A stretch of 64,000 nt of DNA from a bacterium (GCA_009918675.1 RGDM01000011.1:20407-84406), one strand, 5' to 3'; shown: positions 1-8,955, counted from the stretch's first letter. Notes: generated from the sequence alone by a model not told the origin. Made by a program: numbers and translations.

Positions 1-1523
1 ACGTCTGTTTCGAGCTTGCGGCAGATGTTTTGTGCGAGTGGATCAATGTCCTTTTCTTTGATGCGACGGTTATCAACAAACACATGGACCTCGCGTCCTG
101 CATGCATAATCGCCGAACCTGTGACTCCTTGAGCTTGGAAGCTTTTGATGACTTCCGCAATGCCTTCAATGCGCTTTTGGAATCCCTCTTCCATGTCGAC
201 ACGAGCGCCAGGGCGCGCACCGGACATCGCATCGGCAGCTTTGAGAATATATGCATGCGGTGTTTCAACGACCTTGTCGTCGTGGTGTGAGAGCACGGTA
301 TCAACAACGTTCTCTGCTTCACCAAATCGAGTTGCGTAATCGCCGCTGATAACAGCGTGGCTGCCTTCGATTTTGTAATCAAGAACCTTGCCAATGTCGT
401 GGAGAATTCCTGCCCGTTTCGCAAGCTTGGGATCGACGCCAACTTCATCGGCGAGCATGCCAGCCAGGCGGGCGACTTCCAACGAGTGATAATATTGGTT
501 TTGTCGGTGGCTGGTGCGGTAATTTAGAGAGCCAATGAGCTTAAGAATTTCTGGATGCATGTTCTCGAGTCCCAAGACTTTGAGTGCGTCTTGTCCCATG
601 CGCAGGACCTGGCGGTCGAGATTCTGCCGATGTTTTTGCAAAATTTGCTTCACGCGCTCGGGATTGAATTGGTTCCGACCAAACACTTCCTCAAGAGTCA
701 GGCGAATCACTTCTTTGTCGACTCCTCCCCCTCCAGAAATTTTGATGGTGGGCGGCTCGCTGGATTGAGAATCTATGACCGCATCAAGCGCTGTGTCGGT
801 GCCTTCGAGAAGTAAATGCACAAGTGGTGATTCTTCAGCGAAATGGCGCTCAACGACATCTTTCGACGGCGCCTCAACGTTGAAATTCGTTTTTGGCCAA
901 ATAAAACGTGGACTGTAGCGATTGTAGATATTTAGAAGCACATCGCGCGCGCCGCGTTGAGCTTCAGCCTTCAAGCGCTCTTGATTCTCGAGCATCCATT
1001 TAGAAATGCCGAGTTTCTCAGCATTGACCACTTCATCTCGAGTCAAATCTTCAAGGTCTTTGCGATTCACCGAGGTTTTGACGATGAGGCTCTCAATGAG
1101 AGATTTGTCGAGCTCGGCTTTTTGTTGGTCGATTTGATCAAGTTCAGGTGGTTTCAGATGACTTTGTTGCAAGCGCGCTGAGAGCTGCGACTCCTGGTTT
1201 TGAACTTCATTCCATTTGCGATCAATTTTGCTTTGTCGCTGATTCAATTCTCGCTCGAAGTCCTCATTAAAGCTTCTTACAATCGAGCGCTCTTCCTCGA
1301 GGCGCTGCGCATCGGCCTCGAGGTCTTCACGAGCAGTTTTGAGAGCTTCGTCGAGAATCGCGTCGCGCCGCTGTTTTGCGTTGCGGATGATTTGTTCTGC
1401 AGATTCTCCGAGGCCCTCGACAGCGCTTTGTGTTCTCAACACCAGGTGACGTGCGAGCCAAGCACCCAGTACGGCGCTCAGCAGCACGACGGCTGTTGTC
1501 AGGATGAGCGTGGAGGTTTCCAT
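1..1523 (-). CDS. rny: Ribonuclease Y (membrane-anchored endoribonuclease), 3' end outside window
   Basis: Endoribonuclease thought to start mRNA decay at the inner membrane. About 507 codons lie in the window and the C-terminus is cut by the window edge; the family is usually about 520 residues, so little is missing. The N-terminus (METSTLILTTAVVLLSAVLG) is a single membrane helix, followed by a long charged coiled coil to about residue 190, a KH-like region (about 225-285) and an HD phosphohydrolase domain with the metal motif HDIGK (His375-Asp376). The KH region is odd: the usual GxxG nucleic-acid loop reads LLLEG at 237-241, so its first glycine is lost. The start ATG at 1523 is preceded by a GAAAGG Shine-Dalgarno. 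The gene diverges from the inositol monophosphatase gene. The assignment is secure at family level; whether this is the only RNase Y in the genome cannot be told. Confidence 0.9.
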   Translation of the reverse strand, partial: METSTLILTTAVVLLSAVLGAWLARHLVLRTQSAVEGLGESAEQIIRNAKQRRDAILDEALKTAREDLEADAQRLEEERSIVRSFNEDFERELNQRQSKIDRKWNEVQNQESQLSARLQQSHLKPPELDQIDQQKAELDKSLIESLIVKTSVNRKDLEDLTRDEVVNAEKLGISKWMLENQERLKAEAQRGARDVLLNIYNRYSPRFIWPKTNFNVEAPSKDVVERHFAEESPLVHLLLEGTDTALDAVIDSQSSEPPTIKISGGGGVDKEVIRLTLEEVFGRNQFNPERVKQILQKHRQNLDRQVLRMGQDALKVLGLENMHPEILKLIGSLNYRTSHRQNQYYHSLEVARLAGMLADEVGVDPKLAKRAGILHDIGKVLDYKIEGSHAVISGDYATRFGEAENVVDTVLSHHDDKVVETPHAYILKAADAMSGARPGARVDMEEGFQKRIEGIAEVIKSFQAQGVTGSAIMHAGREVHVFVDNRRIKEKDIDPLAQNICRKLETD

Positions 1524-1535
1524 TTTTTGCCTTTC

Positions 1536-1570
1536 ATAGGGTCTGGACCAAACGTCCAGCTCGACCCTAT
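1536..1570. repeat. Two-tier inverted repeat directly upstream of rny
   Basis: ATAGGGTC (1536-1543) pairs with GACCCTAT (1563-1570), and just inside it TGGAC (1544-1548) pairs with GTCCA (1554-1558). On the rny strand it ends right beside the Shine-Dalgarno and 12 bases from the start codon. It could be a 5'-leader hairpin or an operator. The symmetry is seen; the function is inferred. Confidence 0.55.
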
Positions 1571-1647
1571 CATACAAAGCCGCAGCAAATGAAGGCGGCG
1601 TTTAAGCTAATCATAAGAGAAACCTTACCGATCCGGGAGTGAGAATC

Positions 1648-2538
1648 GTGCAGAAAGTGACCTTGCCTAGTCTTGAGGATGTCGGAAATATCGCACGGGC
1701 CGCGGGAAAATTGACCACGACCTATTTTCGTCGAGAGATTCAGGTGGACGAAAAGGAAGGGGATCTGGGCTTGGTGACGGAGGCGGATATCGCTTCTGAA
1801 AACTTCATAAAATCGGAAATCTTAAAGAATTTTCAGGGACATGTGATTTTGGGTGAGGAATCTGGTTGGAGTCAGAGCCTTCAGATTGGAGCAGCCTCAG
1901 GTCACCCGCTGACCTCTGATTTGCCTTCTCATGCCGATGGAACGGTGTTGTGGATCATCGATCCCATCGACGGCACCACGAACTTTTCGAAAGGCAACAT
2001 TTATCATTGCATCTCGATTGCATGCGGGGTCGTGATCAATGGGCAATTTTCATGCAAAAGCGCCGCTATTTATCAGCCTGGAACCGAGGATTTATTTACC
2101 GCCGCCGAGGAACAAGGAGCCTGGATGAATGGGCGGCCCATGCGGGTTGGCGCGGGCAGCGAGCGGCGGCGCTGGAGCATTACAACCGGTTTTAGCTCCA
2201 ACAAGGGGGAATCCCTGCACGGAGTGATTCGTTGCATTGAAATAATGCAGAATCGTGTTCTTGGAGTTCGCATCAATGGTGCGGCCGCACTTGATTTGGC
2301 GTTAACAGCGTCCGGTATTTTCAATGGTTTTTTTGAATCCAGACTCTCGCCTTGGGATATGGCTGCGGGAGAGTTGCTTGTGAAAGAGGCAGGCGGACTT
2401 GTGGTTAACTATGAGGGCCAGCGGTTCGATGTTCTAAAAGACAAGAACATAGTCGCTGGCCCAGAGCATGTTGTCGAAGATATGCTTGAGATGATCTCAA
2501 GCGTAAAGGCTGAGCTTAGAAGTAGCGTTTGGCCATAG
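1648..2538 (+). CDS. suhB: Inositol monophosphatase family protein (SuhB-like)
   Basis: Mg2+-dependent phosphatase of the inositol monophosphatase superfamily, cytoplasmic, 296 residues. The metal-binding signatures are in order: EES near residue 70, [12 protein letters not shown] near 105, and [17 protein letters not shown] near the C-terminus. I chose GTG 1648 because the GGGAG at 1634-1638 lies 9 bases upstream; an in-frame GTG at 1639 is possible but sits directly on that site. The 3' end overlaps the convergent aldolase gene by 23 bases. Close relatives act on inositol phosphates, and SuhB also binds the transcription machinery in E. coli; sequence alone does not settle the substrate, which could be another sugar phosphate or a nucleotide such as PAP. 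Confidence 0.85.
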   Translation: MQKVTLPSLEDVGNIARAAGKLTTTYFRREIQVDEKEGDLGLVTEADIASENFIKSEILKNFQGHVILGEESGWSQSLQIGAASGHPLTSDLPSHADGTVLWIIDPIDGTTNFSKGNIYHCISIACGVVINGQFSCKSAAIYQPGTEDLFTAAEEQGAWMNGRPMRVGAGSERRRWSITTGFSSNKGESLHGVIRCIEIMQNRVLGVRINGAAALDLALTASGIFNGFFESRLSPWDMAAGELLVKEAGGLVVNYEGQRFDVLKDKNIVAGPEHVVEDMLEMISSVKAELRSSVWP

Positions 2539-3553
2539 CATCAAGCCCAAGTGGCTTGATCTTGCTCGCCTGACCCGCCTGACCAAATTGGACCATCCGT
2601 TCAGCAACTACTTTCTGCATCGCAGCGCGGGCAGGGGCCATGTACTTGCGGAGATCAAATTCAGCAGGATTTTCTTGGAAAATCTTGCGAATAGCGGTGG
2701 TCATTGCAAGGCGATTGTCGGTGTCGACGTTGATTTTTCGGACGCCGTTGCGGATGCCTTCCTGAATTTCTGAAACCGGAACGCCCCATGTGGCCTTCAT
2801 TTCGCCGCCGTATTTGCGGAATTCTTCTTGCAGGTCTTGTGGCACTGAGCTCGAGCCATGCATGACAAGGTGCGTATTCGGGCATTTTTTGTGGATTGCT
2901 TTGATACGCTCCACATTCAAAATATTCCCGTCTGGTTTGCGGGTAAATTTGTAGGCGCCATGGCTTGTGCCAATCGCAATCGCCAATGCGTCGACCTTAG
3001 TGTCCTGAACAAACCGAGCCGCCTCGTCTGGGTCGGTCAATAATTGGTCATGCGACAATTTGCCCTCAAAACCATGGCCATCTTCCTTTTCTCCTTCGCC
3101 GGTTTCGAGTGAGCCCAAGCAGCCCAATTCTCCCTCAACGCTGACACCCATCGCATGTGCACACTTCACCACTTCGCGGGTGATTTGCGCGTTGTATTCG
3201 TATGTGGCGGGCGATTTTCCGTCTTCCATTAATGAGCCATCCATCATCACACTTGTGAAGCCATTGCGGATTGCAGACAAACAGGTGGTGAGTGAGTTGC
3301 CGTGGTCTTGGTGAACACAGACAGGGATATCTGGATAGAGTTCAACAGCCGCAAACATAAGATGACGCAAAAATACGTCGTTCGTGTAAGAGCGGGCGCC
3401 GCGACTGGCTTGGATAATCACTGGGCTGTTGGTTTCCTTTGCAGCTTCCATGATGGCCTGGATTTGTTCCAGGTTGTTAACGTTGAATGCAGCCACGCCG
3501 TAGGTGTTTTCGGCGGCGTGATCGAGAAGCTGGCGCAGGGAAATAAGAGCCAT
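2516..3553 (-). CDS. fba: Class II fructose-1,6-bisphosphate aldolase
   Basis: Zinc-dependent aldolase that interconverts fructose 1,6-bisphosphate with glyceraldehyde 3-phosphate and dihydroxyacetone phosphate in glycolysis and gluconeogenesis. At 345 residues it has the length of the CbbA/Fba group. Visible family motifs are [13 protein letters not shown] near the N-terminus, VCVHQDHG with a zinc-ligand histidine, [32 protein letters not shown] and [10 protein letters not shown] with further histidine ligands, and [10 protein letters not shown] for phosphate binding. AAAGGAG lies 7 bases before the ATG. It stands alone, convergent with the inositol monophosphatase gene and divergent from the Nudix gene at 3660. 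Confidence 0.93.
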   Translation of the reverse strand: MALISLRQLLDHAAENTYGVAAFNVNNLEQIQAIMEAAKETNSPVIIQASRGARSYTNDVFLRHLMFAAVELYPDIPVCVHQDHGNSLTTCLSAIRNGFTSVMMDGSLMEDGKSPATYEYNAQITREVVKCAHAMGVSVEGELGCLGSLETGEGEKEDGHGFEGKLSHDQLLTDPDEAARFVQDTKVDALAIAIGTSHGAYKFTRKPDGNILNVERIKAIHKKCPNTHLVMHGSSSVPQDLQEEFRKYGGEMKATWGVPVSEIQEGIRNGVRKINVDTDNRLAMTTAIRKIFQENPAEFDLRKYMAPARAAMQKVVAERMVQFGQAGQASKIKPLGLDAMAKRYF

Positions 3554-3659
3554 GGACGTCTCCTTTGTGAGGGCTTGCCAAAAATCATTGGGGCTTCATA
3601 GCATTGTCCGCGCCCTGCTGGCAAAACAGGAGTTCAAGAGACCTGGAAGGATGTTGGCT

Positions 3660-4250
3660 ATGAATCGAGACTCACACTCAGACTCAGAATTACGCAAATT
3701 CAAACTCACTGAACCTAAAGAGGCTTATGCTTGCCCGATTTTTAAAGTTGAGGCCCGCGAAGCAACCAGTCACGACGGACAGCACCAGCGATCGATGTAC
3801 ACAATTCGCTGTTCTCAATGGGTAAATATTGTTCCGGTGACTGCCGATGGCCACATTGTAATGGTTGAGCAGCACCGCTTTGGAACTAATACAATTACTC
3901 TAGAGACCCCGGGCGGCGCTGTTGACCCGGGCGAACACGATTTAACAATGGCCGCGCTGCGAGAGCTCGAAGAAGAAACTGGCCTTACGAGTCAGCGGGT
4001 TTTGTCGCTGCCTGGGTTTGCTCCAAACCCAGCCATTCAAGGCAATCGAATCACCTATTTTATCGCCTTTGATTGCCAGCCACTCAGTGTTCCACGCAAT
4101 CATCATGATCCCTTCGAAGAGATCCGCATTCGCACTGTTCCAATCGAGGAAGCGTTAATGATGGCCCGCTCGGGGCAAATTCAACACGCTCTTGCAGCTT
4201 TGGCATTGCTTGTTGCTGAGCCTTATCTTCGCGCACGTATGAAGGCTTAG
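3660..4250 (+). CDS. Nudix hydrolase, ADP-ribose pyrophosphatase-like
   Basis: Nudix-fold enzyme of 196 residues, probably cleaving a nucleoside diphosphate linked to another group; the best guess is ADP-ribose or a nucleotide sugar, from the preceding strands (WVNIVPVTADGHIVMVEQHR) and the ETPGG lead-in. The Nudix box spans residues 86-109 and keeps the catalytic REL.EEETGL. It has one extra residue compared with the GX5EX7RE spacing: eight residues separate Glu92 from Arg101. ATG 3660 has GGAAGG 9 bases upstream; ATG 3651 overlaps that site and the upstream open frame lacks one, so the longer forms are unlikely. Confidence 0.8.
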   Translation: MNRDSHSDSELRKFKLTEPKEAYACPIFKVEAREATSHDGQHQRSMYTIRCSQWVNIVPVTADGHIVMVEQHRFGTNTITLETPGGAVDPGEHDLTMAALRELEEETGLTSQRVLSLPGFAPNPAIQGNRITYFIAFDCQPLSVPRNHHDPFEEIRIRTVPIEEALMMARSGQIQHALAALALLVAEPYLRARMKA

Positions 4251-4293
4251 CGTTGAGCTGAGTTCTTTTACTGGGCTTGGATTTTTGGCCGGA

Positions 4294-5079
4294 TTAGAGT
4301 CGGTCTGATCCCGAAAAAGTCGCTTCCAAAGAGTCGGCAATATTGCCAATCGACAGCCGAGCACCCACAAGGAGAGTGTCGATACCGAGTTGGTGGGCAG
4401 GAAGATCATAAAAAGGGTCGTTGCCAATCATCACCGTCGATTCAGGTGCGCCGCCAATTTTGCGCAGAGTCTCTTCAAAGAATGCGGTGTGTGGTTTTGT
4501 TGACTTCATGACGTCCCAAGACGTGACCAGATCAAAGTCATGCAAGTAGAGATCTGAGGCTTTGAGACGAAGTTCAATCTCTCGTCTCCCAAAGATCGCG
4601 TTTGTGGCAAGCGTGACGTGCCTGCCTGTTGCATGGAGAAGATCGAGTAATCTGCGCGCGTGTGACTCTGAATGAAGAAACAGACAGATGAATGGATAAT
4701 CGGAATCAAAAAAGCGACCAGCAAAACGTTCAAGCTTCTGTCTAGTCACATTGAGCTCACGCGCCAGTGTTTCAAAAAAAGCGTCTTCATTGTTTTCGTA
4801 TTGATGTTGCGACAAAACAATACGAATTGTTTTGTTTACGGCGCGATAAAGCTCGCCATACGAGCCCAAAGCGCTTAAGCGCAGGAGAGCGAATACAGCA
4901 AACAAGTTGTGGAACAATGCTCCGGGCTGACCAATAAGCGTGCCATCCATATCAATCAGGACGTGAGTCTTTCCCGTCCACCATTCTGGTGCCAGGCTCA
5001 CTCGGCTCCGAATTTTCTTCAGCTGTGCTACGCTTTCGCGAGCAGCGTCTCGTTTAGAAGGTCCTCTGCGCAATGCCAT
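4294..5079 (-). CDS. HAD-superfamily hydrolase
   Basis: Cytoplasmic phosphatase-type protein of 261 residues. HAD motif I is IDMDGT (Asp43 nucleophile, Asp45 general acid), motif II is in TLATNA, a motif III lysine lies in the MKSTKPHTAFF segment, and motif IV is VMIGNDPFYDLPAHQLG. A helical cap domain sits between motifs I and II, as in subfamily I. Substrate is unknown. The ATG at 5079 has AGAGGA about 7 bases upstream, inside the 3' arm of the leader hairpin at 5086-5100. The gene is convergent with the Nudix gene and follows the TPR gene region without an obvious shared transcript. Confidence 0.78.
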   Translation of the reverse strand: MALRRGPSKRDAARESVAQLKKIRSRVSLAPEWWTGKTHVLIDMDGTLIGQPGALFHNLFAVFALLRLSALGSYGELYRAVNKTIRIVLSQHQYENNEDAFFETLARELNVTRQKLERFAGRFFDSDYPFICLFLHSESHARRLLDLLHATGRHVTLATNAIFGRREIELRLKASDLYLHDFDLVTSWDVMKSTKPHTAFFEETLRKIGGAPESTVMIGNDPFYDLPAHQLGIDTLLVGARLSIGNIADSLEATFSGSDRL

Positions 5080-5085
5080 GGCGAC

Positions 5086-5118
5086 GTCCTCTCTTAGGAC
5101 GCTATCCTCTCATAGGAT
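5086..5118 (-). promoter_or_regulatory. Tandem leader hairpins overlapping the HAD gene ribosome binding site
   Basis: Read on the minus strand, two near-identical small hairpins follow one another: ATCCT-atgag-AGGAT and GTCCT-aagag-AGGAC, separated by three bases. The 3' arm of the second contains the Shine-Dalgarno of the HAD gene. This could hide the ribosome site; a protein operator with two half-sites is the alternative. Symmetry is seen, role is inferred. Confidence 0.45.
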
Positions 5119-5148
5119 CCGCAGAACCACCAATGGCAAAGCTGTGAA

Positions 5149-7962
5149 CTAGCAGGCAAGATTGACGGGAGTTCCCGGCCTTTGCGAACCCACCGTGCAG
5201 TAGATTTCCTCAATTAACTTTTGTTCCAACATATTCGTCGGCGCAAGATTGTAGAGTCTGAGAATGTTCTCTCCCTCGCTTCCTGACAACCGTCCCGCAC
5301 GCTCAAGCCCTTTAATTAAGAAATAGAGGCTCTGGATTGATGTGTTTTCGCCTATGCAAGTTTGCATTTTTTCAATGCCAGCTTTGATGTTCCCTTGGGC
5401 GAGCATGAGATAGCCATGCAGGACCGCAGTTTCGGCTGGGACTTTTTGGCTTCCGTCATAAATATCCAAAGCAGCTTCAAGGAGACTCTGTGCCTTGCGA
5501 AAGTTAGTACCGTGAAGTGCGAGTTTCAGAGCTTCGAGTTCAAAAAGCTTTGAGCGAACATGCTTGTCTTCCACTCCAGCCTTCACCGCGATATCAAGCC
5601 ATTCATCCACAAGCGGCCATTCCATTGCTTGGCTGTACATGCGTGCGATACACATTGCCAAATGTGAGAAAGTCCATTTTGCATTGCCCGTTTGCAGAAG
5701 CATTAAAGTTTGTTGAGCTGCCAGGCGTGGCTGGTAGCTTGCACCAACTTTGCTGAAGAACTCAATGACGTTTTCATTTTTCTCATTGAGCATGAAAAGA
5801 ATCTTGCCCAAGATAAACGAATATTCAGACAATCCAGATTGCAGAGCTTTGCGTCCATGCTCAATGAATTGACTGATCATCTCCTCTGAAAGTGCATTTT
5901 GTTGTCCGCTCAGATGAGAATCGAGGACTGAATAAACAGCTTCGCCAAAATATGGATCGCTGTTCTTGATTGCAGAAGGAACTGCAAGCCTGAGTGCAAC
6001 CAGCAGATACTGAGCACTCCACGGATTAACCTTCAATGACCTGTCGATTTCCTGTTTGGCTTCGTCGGTTTCTCCAACAGACAAGAGTGCACTGGCCCGC
6101 GCCCAATGGAGTTCACTCCGCTGTTGAGTTGTCAGTCCTTGAATTTCGTTTGTCTTGCGAGCAATTTCTTGCGCCGAGAAAAATTCCTTATTTTTAATGA
6201 GGAAGTTTAGGTAGCGAAGAACTGACTCTACATTCAATGAATCGAGTTCGTACATCATTGAAAAGTGATGTTTGGCTCTCTCATTAATTCCAAGACGCGA
6301 GAGCATCTCGCTCATGTAAAAATGAATTTCTGCGTCATCATTCGTGTCCTGCAGAGCTTCTTGCATCAGTTGAAGAGCCACTGCAGCTTGATTCTTTGCG
6401 AGAGCGTCGCGAATTTTGTTTTTCCGCTCCATGTACGGACGAATTGCTACGGATGCCAGCGTGAGTTCACAAAGGAGTTGGCAGAATCTTATTTCTGGAT
6501 TGCCTGCATGATTCAGATAAGTCGTTTTGAGGCACTCTTTCAATGAAAGAGAAGCATAATGCGCCACGCAATGAGCTGCGGTTTTACTCGCCAAATCAAG
6601 GGGTGTATCTTTTGCAATCAAAACAGAATAAAGGCACAAGCGGGCCAGATTTGGCAATCCATACTCTTCGGCGATTTGTCCGATGAAGGCTATTTGCGCA
6701 GGACTTTTCGGCGATTTTTTGCATGCAATTGCAATATTCTCAGCTTCACGTCGACATGCCTCTGCCGCAGAGACGTTGGCATCAAGCTTGTACGCATTCA
6801 TCGCGCCAAGCAGGCAGAGAATTTCAATTTCAGGTGGCACCTCTCCGCGTTGACGCTGCATCCAATCCGCGAGCGTGCGCAGAGCTGCTATTGCATGCGA
6901 ACTTTCTCGTTTTTCAATGAAGTGTTTGTAAAGCCGAATATGTGTCTCATAGGTTCCATGCACAAGAAATTTGTCGAGCTGTTCAAACTTCTCAGCATAA
7001 TCGTTTGTGCTCTCAGGCAGTGCTCCAATCTGTTGGAGTTCAGCCATTGTTGCCAAAACGGCAAGCGAATTCGGATTTAACTGATATGATCTCGTCCAAG
7101 CATCGACAGCTTCTTGCAGATGGCCCGTAAGTTCGAGAGCACATCCCAGCACGAACCAAGCAAAGGAGTTGAGAGGTTGGCGGTCGCGTAATCTCAGAGC
7201 AGCACTCAGAAGCGGGTGCTGAGGAACGGAAATTTCAGATTGATGACTCAGTTCTACTGAGCTTTGCCCAAGAACGAGTTCTTTGTCAGAATCTGCGGAC
7301 GCATCCGGCAGAGTTGGGATATTGGGTGGAACGGCGTCATCTGGATAAGTCGGCGAGCGTTCGATGCGCCAACCTCGAGACGAAGGCAGCGACGTTGGTG
7401 GACGGCTCGATTCCCATCGTGACAGCAATTGACGGGTTGCTTCATCATTGCCACTGACTTTTCGTTCGCTGAATGCCTCATTTTCAGCATCAAGAGCGAC
7501 GACATCTTTTTGCCGCATACGCTGAACATCGATTCGTGGTGGAGGCTCTTCCTTCAAAAAAGTCGAGTCATCCGACGTCAATTCTTCTTGGCGGATTTGA
7601 CTCAACAGAAATGCCGCTTCAATAGCCGTGTGCTCAGGATTTAATCCGCGCAGTCGTTTGTATTCCTCAACAACATCTGTGAGAGCTTCTGTTCGGCAAG
7701 CAACTTCAATTCTGCGGAAGTGAATTTCAGCATCATTCCAAAACATGCTGGCCAATTGAGCCAATTGTCGACTCGCTGCCTCGAAGTCTTGAACGAAGAT
7801 GAGTTTGTTTACTTCGGAAAAAAGCGTCGTCTTGTATGCAAGTTTCGCGGTAAAGCGGCGATAGCGTGCAAGCCGCTTGAGACGGTTCAGGTTTTCCCGT
7901 CTGGCAGCGCTAAGCTGGTTGTTGTGTTGTCTAGACTTCGTCCTTGAGCGTCTTGACACCAT
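5149..7962 (-). CDS. Large TPR-repeat protein of unknown function
   Basis: A 937-residue soluble protein without signal peptide or membrane segment. Helical repeats of tetratricopeptide type recur through most of its length, for example LNSFAWFVLGCALELTGHLQ followed by YQLNPNSLAVLATMAEL, the NDDAEIHFYMSEMLSRLG stretch and SELHWARASALLSVGETDEA. The N-terminus is strongly basic (VSRRSRTKSRQ), and residues of about 140-240 form an acidic, proline-containing low-complexity stretch. The start ATG at 7962 has TCTCC (GGAGA on the coding strand) 6 bases away; an ATG at 8004 would add 14 residues and also has a weak GAGG. TPR arrays usually hold multiprotein complexes together; the partner is unknown. 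It lies between the HAD gene and the proline-rich tail-anchored protein, same strand. Confidence 0.75.
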   Translation of the reverse strand: MVSRRSRTKSRQHNNQLSAARRENLNRLKRLARYRRFTAKLAYKTTLFSEVNKLIFVQDFEAASRQLAQLASMFWNDAEIHFRRIEVACRTEALTDVVEEYKRLRGLNPEHTAIEAAFLLSQIRQEELTSDDSTFLKEEPPPRIDVQRMRQKDVVALDAENEAFSERKVSGNDEATRQLLSRWESSRPPTSLPSSRGWRIERSPTYPDDAVPPNIPTLPDASADSDKELVLGQSSVELSHQSEISVPQHPLLSAALRLRDRQPLNSFAWFVLGCALELTGHLQEAVDAWTRSYQLNPNSLAVLATMAELQQIGALPESTNDYAEKFEQLDKFLVHGTYETHIRLYKHFIEKRESSHAIAALRTLADWMQRQRGEVPPEIEILCLLGAMNAYKLDANVSAAEACRREAENIAIACKKSPKSPAQIAFIGQIAEEYGLPNLARLCLYSVLIAKDTPLDLASKTAAHCVAHYASLSLKECLKTTYLNHAGNPEIRFCQLLCELTLASVAIRPYMERKNKIRDALAKNQAAVALQLMQEALQDTNDDAEIHFYMSEMLSRLGINERAKHHFSMMYELDSLNVESVLRYLNFLIKNKEFFSAQEIARKTNEIQGLTTQQRSELHWARASALLSVGETDEAKQEIDRSLKVNPWSAQYLLVALRLAVPSAIKNSDPYFGEAVYSVLDSHLSGQQNALSEEMISQFIEHGRKALQSGLSEYSFILGKILFMLNEKNENVIEFFSKVGASYQPRLAAQQTLMLLQTGNAKWTFSHLAMCIARMYSQAMEWPLVDEWLDIAVKAGVEDKHVRSKLFELEALKLALHGTNFRKAQSLLEAALDIYDGSQKVPAETAVLHGYLMLAQGNIKAGIEKMQTCIGENTSIQSLYFLIKGLERAGRLSGSEGENILRLYNLAPTNMLEQKLIEEIYCTVGSQRPGTPVNLAC

Positions 7963-8030
7963 GAGAAATCTCCAATCAAGAGAGCGGGCACCCACTCTTT
8001 TCATCGGAGCCTCATCGTGGAACTGAAGGC

Positions 8031-8050
8031 AAAAAGTCTGCGTCAGACTT
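8031..8050 (-). terminator. Candidate intrinsic terminator after the proline-rich gene
   Basis: Perfect 7-base stem AAGTCTG/CAGACTT with a three-base loop, followed on the minus strand by TTT and then GCC. It sits 54 bases past the stop of the proline-rich gene. The stem is A/T-rich at its base, so strength is uncertain. Confidence 0.4.
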
Positions 8051-8103
8051 GGGTTTTGTCAGAAGAAACTCAGCTAAGATTGGGAAAAGCGATGGGTTAC
8101 GGA

Positions 8104-8955
8104 TCAGTGGGTATAGCCAGGACCCATGAAAAAATAGCCGGCGACCAGGAAGAAGATCACGACAAGAAGCGGAATGAGGAATTCTCGGCGCATTCCAAGA
8201 ATATAATTTTGTTCCTTTTTTCCATGCAGGAGTAGCTCGAGGTCTTTTGGCGCGCCTGAAGCGGGCGGTGGATCGAAATGATGCAGGCTAGATGCAGGCT
8301 TGTCGGCTGCCGCTGACACATTTGGGGGTGCGGTTCTTGGGGGAGGCGCCGTTTTCGGCGGTGGTGGCAGCTGAGTTTGAAGATTCGTCGGCTGAGGTGC
8401 TTCGGTTTTGTTCACGACCGGGTTCGGTGGAACAGATTTCTGCAAATTTTGTGGTGCATTTTGATTGGCGGCCTTCTCTTCCACTGCAATTTTTGCCGGT
8501 GCTTCCACGACCGGCGGCGCAGGTGGCGCGGGTGGAGCAGGCGGAGCCGCAGGTGGTGGCGGTGGCACAGGCGGTTTTGCTGCCGCTGCTTGTGGTGCCG
8601 GTGGCGCGGGTGGAGCAGGCGGAGCCGCAGGTGGTGGTGGTTTTACAGCTTCCTGAGGCAGAGCATCATTTTTCTGTTGTGTGTTTCGAAGAATCGCGTC
8701 TTCAGAAACAGAGGAGACATCATCAGTCGATTTGTCACTCTCATGAGCACTATTTAACAGTGTTTCAAGCTTAATTGAGGCTCTCGAGACAACAGGAAGT
8801 ATTGCCGTTGCTTCACCCGTTTCAGATCCTGGGTGATAAAAGCTCTTTTCGATTTCCGTAAGGTAACGGTCGAGACGGCGAGCGATTCGCCGAAGAATCA
8901 GCTCTTCAGACTCTCTTCTCTCAGTGCCCCTCTGCATTGTCTTACTGCTCTCCAC
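8104..8955 (-). CDS. Proline/alanine-rich protein with C-terminal membrane anchor
   Basis: A 283-residue protein in three parts. Residues 1-100 are charged and helical, rich in Arg and Glu. Residues about 104-235 are a Pro-Ala linker (runs such as PPPAAPPAPPAPPAP occurring twice). The C-terminus is one hydrophobic helix (FLIPLLVVIFFLVAGYFFM) followed by only GPGYTH, the layout of a tail-anchored inner-membrane protein with its N-terminus in the cytoplasm. GTG 8955 has GAGAG upstream; ATG 8937 is an alternative start. It is divergent from gspL, with 221 bases between the starts. No family is recognised; a spacer tether between a cytoplasmic complex and the membrane is a reasonable guess only. 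Confidence 0.65.
   Translation of the reverse strand: MESSKTMQRGTERRESEELILRRIARRLDRYLTEIEKSFYHPGSETGEATAILPVVSRASIKLETLLNSAHESDKSTDDVSSVSEDAILRNTQQKNDALPQEAVKPPPPAAPPAPPAPPAPQAAAAKPPVPPPPPAAPPAPPAPPAPPVVEAPAKIAVEEKAANQNAPQNLQKSVPPNPVVNKTEAPQPTNLQTQLPPPPKTAPPPRTAPPNVSAAADKPASSLHHFDPPPASGAPKDLELLLHGKKEQNYILGMRREFLIPLLVVIFFLVAGYFFMGPGYTH
8522..8637. repeat. 38-base direct repeat inside the proline-rich gene
   Basis: The 38 bases at 8522-8559 recur without change at 8600-8637, 78 bases apart. They encode the duplicated PPAAPPAPPAPP segment. Identity at the DNA level, not only in protein, points to recent duplication or ongoing recombination, so copy number may vary between strains. Confidence 0.8.

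Noticed and set aside
8292..8774. Plus-strand open frames opposite the proline-rich gene
   Set aside because: Pro/Ala codons on the minus strand give stop-free Gly/Ala/Arg frames on the other. No ribosome site or plausible protein.
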